Assembly: GCA_963836005.1 (NCBI GenBank)
Contig: CAWIHS010000005.1
Coordinates: 62,001 to 126,000 of the forward strand
DNA: 64,000 nucleotides
Direction of reading: 5' to 3'
Source: CAWIHS01 sp963836005
GTDB taxonomy: Bacteria > Pseudomonadota > Gammaproteobacteria > GRL18
The translations under genes and the position numbers were made by a program. This document shows, piece after piece, positions 46,022 to 53,079 of the stretch; positions within the stretch are counted from its first letter, which is position 1; each line of letters opens with the position of its first letter. The notes under the pieces are model-generated. The model was not told where the DNA came from, made no database searches, and saw only the letters and a program-made list of their open reading frames with translations.

Positions 46022-46599
46022 TGCTTACTCTCTGATATCCAGATACTGGTTTTATTTTTTACAATAGATGCTTGATCATATTCAACAGGCTGAAGCAATA
46101 CAGTTCTTACCAGATAGGATACTGACAACTGATAGGAGGGTTCAACAGCGTCCCAGAGCCTCAACATATCCTCATTGCTTATGGATTCAAGTTGAATCTT
46201 TATTTCTGCTCCTTCATGCCATTCATTTGTTGGATCAATGTTTTGCAGCAGGTCGCCTGACAGGATGGAGAATTGATCAAGCACATACATACAATATGCA
46301 AGAGTACTTTGCTGTCGTTCAGGAGTATCGGCCCATACTGTAAGGAGATAATGCAGTTCCAGTGACAGAGCTTTAAGGGGCTTTGCATTTATTGCGGGTT
46401 GATAGATTTCTTTATAACGTTTAGTTCTATCTACATCTATGCGATAGAGAAATAAAGTCACCTGATCACTGATACTCTGGTTAAATTGATTTGTTGTTAT
46501 CGATCTGAAACTGAACCCGTCAAGATGATTATCATGATCTTGATAATAGTTTCTTTCCATTAACCTGGTTATTGACTGGCTTGTAGCAATTATGCTCAT
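46018..46599 (-). CDS. Tail terminator/cap protein, DUF4255 family (Afp16-like)
   Basis: The ATG at 46599 is preceded by GAGGTGT; an upstream GTG at 46608 is less likely. The 193 residues match the DUF4255 pattern: SITRLMERNYYQD, ISDQVTLFLYRIDVDRTKRY, LSLELHYLLTVWADTPERQQ and QLSVSYLVRTVLLQP near the C-terminus. Afp16/Pvc16 caps the tail end and sets its length with the tape measure. This order, cap, accessory, sheath, tube, is usual. Confidence 0.85.
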   Translation of the reverse strand: MSIIATSQSITRLMERNYYQDHDNHLDGFSFRSITTNQFNQSISDQVTLFLYRIDVDRTKRYKEIYQPAINAKPLKALSLELHYLLTVWADTPERQQSTLAYCMYVLDQFSILSGDLLQNIDPTNEWHEGAEIKIQLESISNEDMLRLWDAVEPSYQLSVSYLVRTVLLQPVEYDQASIVKNKTSIWISESKQ

Positions 46600-46654
46600 A
46601 CACCTCACTCTCTCAATCTCAATGTTTCTCTAGGATTCGGAGGTTATTGAATCC

Positions 46655-46900
46655 TCAATCCTTAAGAGCCGACTTGCGCCATATTCTTGTTCCATCTAAG
46701 TTTTGAAAAGAACTTATTTCTCCTTTTTCTTCCATCATTTCCAAGGCAATAATTAAATCACTAACAGGTGTTGGCTTAGTGTCATCAGATAACCAGTATT
46801 GTGATATTCCTATCGCAGTATCAGCAGCCAATGGGTTTAGCTTGATGTATTTTTGCACCTGGCTCATGATCATTGCGACATTTGATTGCGCTCTATCCAT
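46655..46900 (-). CDS. Small winged-helix-like protein, first gene of the eCIS operon
   Basis: The 81-residue protein has QVQKYIKLNPLAADTAIGIS and QYWLSD, then a helix VSDLIIALEMMEEKGEISSF and a short C-terminal beta wing (NLDGTRIWRKSAL). The pattern helix, AADTxxGIxxxWL, helix, hairpin fits a small winged-helix fold seen at the head of several eCIS loci. It may be a regulator or a structural cofactor; which one is not known. A sigma-54 promoter lies 47-62 bases upstream. Confidence 0.65.
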   Translation of the reverse strand: MDRAQSNVAMIMSQVQKYIKLNPLAADTAIGISQYWLSDDTKPTPVSDLIIALEMMEEKGEISSFQNLDGTRIWRKSALKD

Positions 46901-46946
46901 TTCATAACTTTTTTGAAGTCTAATCTTTGCTGTCTAATCGTCGAAA

Positions 46947-46962
46947 AGCAATTTCAATGCCA
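46947..46962 (-). promoter_or_regulatory. Sigma-54 (RpoN) promoter of the eCIS operon
   Basis: On the minus strand TTGGCATTGAAATTGCT fits the -24/-12 consensus TGGCAyr-N4-TTGCw with exact spacing between GG and GC. The GC at -12 is at 46949-46948, so transcription should begin near 46936, giving a 36-base leader before the first ATG (46900). An enhancer-type palindrome block lies about 90-110 bases further upstream. Confidence 0.75.
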
Positions 46963-47049
46963 AAAATATATTCCATATAAATTCATATAGATATAAAGTT
47001 GTTTAAGTTTTCTGTCATATGCTTATAGTTATTACCAATGGGAAATTTA

Positions 47050-47074
47050 CCCCCAACTGGGGGAATTACCCCCC
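47050..47074. promoter_or_regulatory. Candidate upstream activator site
   Basis: CCCCCA-AC-TGGGGG is directly followed by GGGGG-AATTA-CCCCCC (sharing the G-run), forming overlapping palindromes. The centre is about 95 bases upstream of the sigma-54 -24 element, a distance usual for enhancer sites of Fis-type activators. No comparable element was seen elsewhere in the window. Confidence 0.55.
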
Positions 47075-47132
47075 AAGTCTAATGAGGAAGTGTATTTCAT
47101 AGACTGGCAACATCCAGCTTGACTTGATTTTC

Positions 47133-47158
47133 AAGATTTAAACGTTTGGTTAAATCTT
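47133..47158. repeat. Inverted repeat AAGATTTAA / TTAAATCTT
   Basis: Two 9-base arms around an ACGTTTGG-like 8-base spacer. It could be a protein-binding site or a weak terminator of upstream transcription; no U-run follows. Confidence 0.45.
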
Positions 47159-47219
47159 GGCCGAAAAATACGTATTCAGGTAGAGTCAATCCCATAGAGC
47201 AAGCTCAGTCCATAAGCCA

Positions 47220-47247
47220 TTGTGAACGGTGGTTAAAATCCGCTTAA
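47220..47247 (+). repeat. Dispersed motif copy 1 (TTGTGAACGGTGGTTAAAA)
   Basis: The sequence to about 47247 matches 52577-52603 except for a few bases (TTGTGAACrGTkGTTAAAAyCC then GCTTA). Such a dispersed motif fits a repeat or an IS end; function unknown. Confidence 0.5.
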
Positions 47248-47717
47248 TTCAGGTGAATTTAACTTTCCACCACCATCGCCCCTGACGAATATCTCTTTAC
47301 TCCCCTGATTGGTATTTTTACCGGATTTCCCTTTTTCATCTTGCCCGTCATCTTCGCCTCACAAAGCCCTGGTTTGGGACTGATCAAATCTAAGCATTTA
47401 GCTTTACCATACATTTCGCACCTAAAAATTCAAATAATTGCACATTAATCATGGCATATTAATTTGAATAACTACCCGGAGCCTGTAGGATTAATAAAGT
47501 TTTCAGCCGTCATATTCAAAGCCGCCAGGAAATCAAGGCGAGTTTCATTGAGCCCGCCTGAAACCTGTCGTTGTGTCATCAATGACATGATTAAAACCTG
47601 AGGAGATCCCCACGAATTATTAAGAAACTACAAGAATGGACAAGGGCGGCTTTAAGACAGCAGGACTAGAAGCTTTGCTATTAAAGGGTTTGTATTGTTA
47701 AGTGATTGTTTTAGAAG

Positions 47718-47804
47718 TGGTGCCCAGGGCCGGAATTGAACCGGCACGGTGTTGCCACCGAGGGATTTTAAGTCCCTTGCGTCTACCAATTTCGCCACCT
47801 GGGC
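47718..47804 (-). tRNA. tRNA-Leu (anticodon UAA)
   Basis: On the minus strand the 87-base sequence begins GCCCAGGTGGCGAAATTGGT and ends GCCCTGGGCACCA with an encoded CCA. The acceptor stem GCCCAGG/CCTGGGC pairs fully, the T-loop is GGTTCAATTCC, and the anticodon loop is ACTTAAAATC, giving UAA. A long variable arm (CGGTGGCAACACCG) confirms class II Leu. Confidence 0.93.
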
Positions 47805-47817
47805 TTACAGGTGTGTT

Positions 47818-47893
<76 letters not shown>

Positions 47894-48039
47894 AACAAAT
47901 ATTGTCTCGAAGTATGAGCGCTGGATTCAAACCAGAAGCTGCGTATTTGCAAATTGCCTTCGAAACCTGGAAAGGCGTAATTATACTGATAATAAAGCTA
48001 TTTAACAACAAATTAATGGTGTTTGTATTTAGTTATAAT

Positions 48040-48210
48040 TCACCCCTCAGCATGGCTCATAAACCATATCAAACCGACAATGAGAGAAATAATTAAAGCA
48101 ATTCCAAAACCCTGAATCGCCCTGCCTCTGATATAACTAATAATTGTTACCATAATCATAAGTATTAGATAGAAAAATATTAAAATCATCTCAAAATCAA
48201 CAGCCATCAT
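48040..48210 (-). CDS. Small two-helix membrane protein
   Basis: The ATG at 48210 follows AAAGGAGAAAATCT, a strong site. The 56 residues form two hydrophobic helices, MILIFFYLILMIMVTIISYI and GFGIALIISLIVGLIWFM, joined by RGRAIQ. The family is not known. A longer in-frame reading from 48270 adds a poor N-terminus. Function not assigned; perhaps an envelope stress peptide. Confidence 0.6.
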   Translation of the reverse strand: MMAVDFEMILIFFYLILMIMVTIISYIRGRAIQGFGIALIISLIVGLIWFMSHAEG

Positions 48211-48463
48211 TAGATTTTCTCCTTTACTTTTATACAGCAATCGGCTTTTAGTCTGCTGAAAATCATTCATTAACCAGCAGCTTAGTTAGTACATTCCGGT
48301 CCCGGGCAGGCTTATTGGATATTCGAGAATGGTTAAATTCAGTTACTGTGCCGGGTCTTTTCATTATCCCTGGCAATATTAATCCTGGTTTTGTAATTAA
48401 GCATAGAGGGATTTTTTTCAAAACTTCCACCATCTCAATTGATTGTTCTGTTAATAAAGTTTT

Positions 48464-49330
48464 TTATATCAATTTGCGCTTTGATGGAGGCTGGAGCCTA
48501 CTTTTGGTACAGGAGAAAGCCACCAAAAATTCTTGACCGCAGGTGCATCGTGCACGGGCGAACCCGTGGCACAGCAAACCACACTTGAGATATTCCCTGA
48601 AGTCTTTTTCCACATGATAAGCAACATACCCTCCATTTTCCTGCGTTTGAGTGAGCCATGTTTCCAGATATTCCTGCAGAATCTGATACAGCACCGTATT
48701 TTCAGGATGTCATGGTTGGTAAATTCCAGGAAGATGTTGATGACAAGAGACAGACCAGCCATTGCAGTGACGGAGGCACGGAAAGGTGAATCAGGAGCCA
48801 GCACTCCGTAGTATCGGTGACGATGAATGCGTGGAGGTGGTACCAATGCCGCCAGCTTGTCAATCAACTCCAGAGAGGTGAGCTTGAGCTGTGTTTGACC
48901 ATTAGCGACCAAAAGTAGGCGCTTTAGGCGATGGTTTGTTGAGTCGATAAATGATGCTTCCGTCAGATTGTTTTGTTATTCGTTCCAGTGAAAATGGAGG
49001 ACGAGCACAATATCGTATCAGTCTTTCCAGTCCCTCTCTGTCATTTTCATGAATATGTGCAGAATCATTGACAGAAAATCCTCCCCCACCATTCCAGGTT
49101 TGCATGTTTTCGACATCATGTGCTTCGAGCAGGCTACTGTGCTTGAAACTCTTGAGAACTCGCAGGCGAACACGCTTTTGAACCGCCTGAATATGCTTTT
49201 CTGTGAGAGTGGATACTTTGTGAAACGTTATCTGACTGTCAGCATCTTTTACAAACACACCCTCGATAATGACACAATGAAAATGCGGGTGGACATTGAG
49301 TAAGGATCCAAAACGGTGTATAAACTGATA
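48464..49330 (-). mobile_element. IS91-family transposase remnants (two partial copies)
   Basis: In transcription order, one broken copy shows the catalytic HPHFHCVIIEGVF segment near 49280 (the HUH-like Y2-type site), then QAVQKRVRLRVLKSF, IRYCARPPFSLERI and the C-terminal VPPPRIHRHRYYGVLAPDSP near 48820, with a frame change near 48905. A second, 5' fragment follows (48464-48720) with LYQILQEYLETWLTQ and FREYLKCGLLCHGFARARC, the N-terminal zinc-binding region (CxC...CxxC type), cut off after SCTKSRL. Two copies in tandem, both incomplete, indicate old insertions. Confidence 0.7.
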
Positions 49331-49798
49331 CCACCCATTTTGACTGGATTATCCAAGTCAGATTGGTAATGTTGAAGAAGCTGTTTTCTGATCTCATCAA
49401 GAAATATTCTCAGAACTTTGCTGGTTATTTTGGGATTGATTAGACAAATGTTCAGCGGTGATGCTGAGTTTAGAAGTCAGTTAGATGCCAAAGCCTATGA
49501 TTTTCAGACAGTTGAGATAAAATCTCTGGTCAAAGCGGGTGAAGAGCAGCAGCTGTTTTATGAAACAGTATCACATCTGGGCAGGAACAGGAAACAGGAA
49601 ACAGGATAGTCTGAAGGTAATTGCTGCAAAAGTTGATTTACCCTCCTATAATTAAGTCGGCTAAAATGCCAGGGAAAGTTTATTAATATTGCGCTTCCTT
49701 ATAAAAATACACGGACCGCGAAGCCTGCCATTCGAACGCATATTGATGCAATTGAGTGCTTTTAACCCTAAATTTTTAATTTGTTAAATGAGAACGCT
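49331..49798. other. Gap with unassigned open frame
   Basis: The plus strand has a 63-codon frame at 49418-49609 (QMFSGDAEFRSQLDAKAYDF, LVKAGEEQQLFYETVSHLG) that looks coding-like but has no start or family I can name; it is probably a remnant. The rest is AT-rich and carries the leader of the DUF4197 gene. Confidence 0.4.
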
Positions 49799-50590
49799 AT
49801 GAAATTTAAAATCAGCAAAAAATTAATTATTGCCATGTTTGTTATACCTGGAAGCAGCTTTGTTGTTATGGCCAATGCAGGTTGGCAGGACTTACTAAAC
49901 CAGGCTGATAAAGTCCTTAAAGGAAGTGATAGCTCAGGTTCAGTAGCTACTTCACTATTATCAAATGACCAGATCAGCGGGGGTCTAAAAGAAGCACTTC
50001 AAAGCGGCGTTGAAACGGCAATTAATTACCTTGGCAAGGACGGTGGCTTTTTGAAGGATCAGGCTGTAAAAATTATGATGCCGGAAAAATTACAGCAGGC
50101 TGAAAAGTTATTACGTTCTTTTGGCCAGGAAAAGCTGGCAGATGACTTTGTTTTGAGTATGAATCGGGCAGCAGAACAGGCCGTTCCCAAAGTGACGAAT
50201 ATTTTCACCGATGCCATTTCAAAAATGACATTAAGCGATGCCAATACTATTCTTCAGGGCCCGGACGACGCTGCGACCGAATATTTTAAAAAACATACGT
50301 CTGAACAACTTAAATCAATGATCGAGCCATTGGTTAAAGAGAGTATGGAAAGTAACCAGGTAACAAAATACTACAATACTATGATGGATACGGTAAAAAA
50401 ATATGACACCATGGGTCTGGTGAGTAAATACCTGGGTGAAGACGCCGGCCAGCTTGATAATTATGTTACGAATAAAACTATGGATGGGCTTTTCACCAAA
50501 ATTGCAGCACAGGAAAAGTTAATCCGTGATAACCCGGTGGCTCGTTCAACCGAACTGATGAAAGAGGTTTTTGGTTCAGTAACAAAATAA
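49799..50590 (+). CDS. DUF4197 periplasmic protein
   Basis: From ATG 49799 the 263 residues start with a signal sequence (MKFKISKKLIIAMFVIPGSS to ANA-GWQ). The mature part is helical: DLLNQADKVLKGSDSSG, ISGGLKEALQSGVETAINYL, SFGQEKLADDFVLSMNRAAE, PKVTNIFTDAISKMTLSDA and YNTMMDTVKKYDTMGLVSKY. This is the DUF4197 family of Gram-negative periplasmic proteins, of unknown function. An upstream TTG at 49781 is in frame but the ATG gives the cleaner signal. No operon partner. Confidence 0.85.
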   Translation: MKFKISKKLIIAMFVIPGSSFVVMANAGWQDLLNQADKVLKGSDSSGSVATSLLSNDQISGGLKEALQSGVETAINYLGKDGGFLKDQAVKIMMPEKLQQAEKLLRSFGQEKLADDFVLSMNRAAEQAVPKVTNIFTDAISKMTLSDANTILQGPDDAATEYFKKHTSEQLKSMIEPLVKESMESNQVTKYYNTMMDTVKKYDTMGLVSKYLGEDAGQLDNYVTNKTMDGLFTKIAAQEKLIRDNPVARSTELMKEVFGSVTK

Positions 50591-50603
50591 CCAACCCGGT
50601 TTT

Positions 50604-50753
50604 ATGCCTTATTGCCTTGTAGATACGCATTGCCATCTGGATTTTCCTGATGTTAAGGATGATCGGGATAGTATTCTGGAAAAGGATAGGAGATTCAATG
50701 GCACTTTTCAATCAATAAATCGTGATATATATCTGGAAATAATCGTTATCTAA
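50604..50753 (+). pseudogene. 5' fragment of a tatD-type DNase gene
   Basis: From ATG 50604 the first 28 codons read CLVDTHCHLDFPDVKDDRD and SILEKD, the unmistakable start of TatD-family metal-dependent DNases (DTHCHLDF with two metal-binding histidines). Homology stops there; the frame then turns to unrelated sequence and ends at 50753. A deletion or insertion removed the remaining 230 or so codons. It follows the DUF4197 gene by 13 bases. Confidence 0.65.
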
Positions 50754-50957
50754 GCATCGAGGGACGCTAAGTAGTATCGAGTCTGGACATGGCCGTCCAA
50801 GGGCTCGCTCAATATGGACAAATTTCCACTTGGACATTAAGACTCCTAACAATTACCATACGGTTCCCCTTCAGGTCCATATAGATATATTAATAATTCT
50901 TTAGCAAATCGAGAAATTGGCGAGAAACTGTGGTTCCCTGTTTACTTTTCCTTCTTC

Positions 50958-51845
50958 CTAATGAGGGCCACCACTAATTTTTTCCGGATTACGACTGACC
51001 AACCAGGCGCCAACCAGTGTAATCGCGACGCCTGCAATTACCGTCCAATCGAGGTCATCACCAAGCATAAGGTGACTCACCGAAATCGCAAACAGGGGCA
51101 TGATATAGCAGAAGGTAGAAGTAAATACAGCGCCGGCATGGGCAATCAAATAGTAGAGAAGTACGTAAGCCAGGCCGGTTGAAAAAACACCGGTACAAAT
51201 GGCAGCAATCAACGATTCAGCTCTGGGATGAATGCTGAGAGGTTGTTCCAGCCAAAAGGCGGCAACCGCCATGAAGAGTGTAACAACAATCATTGTCCCA
51301 GTTGCAGTCACAAAGGGATCCAGATTCCGTGACCTGGCATACATCATGTTTACAGCGTAAAGAATATAGCCACCTACAATCATCGCGACTCCTTCCAATT
51401 CCGATTTTCCCGAAAGTAAGGCGTGCGGACCGATGAACAGTGCAACACCGCCCAGCGCCACCAGCAAGCCCAAAAAACGTTGCCAGGAAAACCGTTCCCA
51501 GCGAAGGAAAAGCGTTGCAATCAGAAAAGTCGCGCTCGGCACAGTGCAAGCCAAGAGCGCACCCAGGCTGGCAGAAATTCGTTCTTCCGCCTCGGAAATC
51601 GAAATGAAGAACAGGGACAACAGAAGCCCCAGGAGGGCAAATGTCTTCCAATGCGTGCGCAAAGGTAACAAGCTGCGTCTCATTCCAATACCGACCACAA
51701 TCAGCAGCACCAGAGTGGCGAAGAACGCCCTCAACATGCTCAGAGTCAACGGCGGGATCGTTTCCTCGGCGATCTTAAGCAGTGGAAACACCGCACCCAT
51801 CAGGGCGGACATAACCAACAGGAGTACAACATGCAACATTTTCAT
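50958..51845 (-). CDS. EamA/DMT-family transporter
   Basis: The 295-residue protein (ATG 51845) has ten hydrophobic helices in two EamA repeats: MSALMGAVFPLLKIAEETIP and TLSMLRAFFATLVLLIVVGI in the first, EGVAMIVGGYILYAVNMMYA and STGLAYVLLYYLIAHAGAV in the second. EamA/DMT proteins export metabolites, amino acids or drugs. The substrate is not predictable. Earlier in-frame starts exist, but 51845 gives the correct first helix. Intact and without operon partners. Confidence 0.85.
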   Translation of the reverse strand: MKMLHVVLLLVMSALMGAVFPLLKIAEETIPPLTLSMLRAFFATLVLLIVVGIGMRRSLLPLRTHWKTFALLGLLLSLFFISISEAEERISASLGALLACTVPSATFLIATLFLRWERFSWQRFLGLLVALGGVALFIGPHALLSGKSELEGVAMIVGGYILYAVNMMYARSRNLDPFVTATGTMIVVTLFMAVAAFWLEQPLSIHPRAESLIAAICTGVFSTGLAYVLLYYLIAHAGAVFTSTFCYIMPLFAISVSHLMLGDDLDWTVIAGVAITLVGAWLVSRNPEKISGGPH

Positions 51846-52576
51846 AGAGTTCACGCACTTTAGTTCTAATCTGAGAGCCAGCACCTCCGTGTCGGCGTTG
51901 AGGTGCCAGGTACGACTTTCGGTGATCGCCCCCGCCTGGAGTCACTTCTTGTCACTCTCGCCGGAAATGATCCAGTGCCGCGCGGACAACGTAAGCTCAT
52001 CTACCAGTCTGAGGTACATTCGTGCTCCCCTCAAATCCAAACTCGGCCCGAACAATATAGTCGAATTGGTCTAAGAGGGGCATAACATTTATTTCATGGG
52101 CCGGAAAAGTGGCACGAAGTGTAGCTTTTGCGATCCCATGCAAATTCTTGTTAAGCCATTTTTTGTAATTGGTGGTAATCTTGAATCGTGTCTATTTCAG
52201 AAAACTTTTCAACCAGAGGTATTGGCCTTTTCAATCTCCATCCAAGGGCTCAAGCCGATTACCCAGTGATACTTTCAGTTCGTCAAGTGATATGACAGAA
52301 TAAATTTGATCAAGCTTGCGACCAGCAATACGCCGTATATTTTGAGGGCAGATTTACTTGCGACACCGTTAAAAATATCTTAAGTTGGCTGATTTTTGAA
52401 ATAGACAATCACAAAATAACAGTAGTATGGATATCATGCTATTTCAAGTTATTGAGTTATTCGTCCATATAATTCAAAGGCATAGCCGTTCGAGATGGGA
52501 TTATGTGTCGTTTTGTGTGATTTTAATAGAAAGTAAACTTCGTATATGTGAAATTTCTTAGTCGGCCTGTTTCCAG

Positions 52577-52603
52577 TTGTGAACAGTTGTTAAAACCCGC
52601 TTA
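52577..52603 (+). repeat. Dispersed motif copy 2 (TTGTGAACAGTTGTTAAAA)
   Basis: Matches the motif at 47220-47247 with few differences and runs directly into a hairpin. It suggests a small repeat family near this locus. Confidence 0.5.
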
Positions 52604-52622
52604 GCCAGGCTAATGCGGGTTT
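52592..52622. repeat. Long hairpin overlapping the dispersed motif
   Basis: AAACCCGC-TTAGCC-A-GGCTAA-TGCGGGTTT folds into a 14-pair stem with a one-base loop, almost perfect. It would make a strong transcription barrier, but no U-run follows. Confidence 0.65.
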
Positions 52623-52816
52623 GATCAATCTCTTTCCTCACTTTAGCTAAATTTATTAATCGCCTGCAAGCAGAGTTCAAATTGGCGATAGGTTTATGGT
52701 AATTTATTATCTAGATTTTGCCAATCATCCTATATGGAGATGAATTTGGTTTTTAGAAAGCCTGAATTTCATGAATTCATAAATTATCAATTTTCTGTTA
52801 ATAAAGTGCTCTGATA

Positions 52817-52974
52817 GTAACTTCTCAATTAAGTCTGTGCAAAATCCCCTCCCCTTATCAGGGGGAGGGTTAGGGTGGGGGTTAAGTGCTTGAATATACA
52901 CACTACCCCCATCCTGGCCTTCCCCTTATCAGGGGGAAGGAACTTAAACTGCATGGACTTAATTGAGAAGTTAC
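52817..52974. mobile_element. Complete 158-bp MITE with 8-bp target duplication
   Basis: Terminal inverted repeats are 19 bases and perfect: GTAACTTCTCAATTAAGTC at 52817-52835 and its complement at 52956-52974. CTCTGATA flanks both sides (52809-52816 and 52975-52982), an 8-base target duplication. Inside are opposed REP-like hairpins of the CCCCTTATCAGGGGG type. The GTAA tip and 8-base duplication resemble IS66-family transposons, which may have mobilised it. Confidence 0.85.
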
Positions 52975-53079
52975 CTCTGATATCTCTAACCAGTTGAATT
53001 CTCAAAAATAGTAGAAAAATTGTCTGCCGACGTCTAGGCTTTCATACTGTGGCATTAAATGGCTTGCCAGAAATCCGTC

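Larger units (their letters stand above)
46963..47717. other. Intergenic region between eCIS promoter and tRNA genes
   Basis: No gene is seen in 750 bases. It holds the palindromic upstream site (47050-47074), a 9-base inverted repeat AAGATTTAA/TTAAATCTT around 47133-47158, and a TTGTGAACGGTGGTTAAAA motif at 47220 that recurs at 52577. Confidence 0.5.
51846..53079. other. Long intergenic region with hairpin and MITE
   Basis: No intact gene. On the minus strand around 52030-52180 there is a coding-like remnant (MPLLDQFDYIVRAEFGFEG) with stops on both sides. A hairpin (52592-52622), a dispersed motif (52577) and a complete MITE (52817-52974) occupy the rest. Confidence 0.5.

Noticed and set aside
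14849..46900. Type VI secretion system or prophage
   Set aside because: No TssJ/L/M, ClpV, portal, terminase, capsid or integrase genes; the ATPase is the Afp15 type and DUF4157, DUF4255 and CIS_tube proteins are eCIS markers.
49418..49609. 63-codon frame possibly coding
   Set aside because: No start, no family and no regulatory signal; kept only as a remnant.
51217..51651. Open frames overlapping the EamA gene on either strand
   Set aside because: Cysteine- and arginine-rich out-of-frame translations of the transporter; no membrane pattern or homology.
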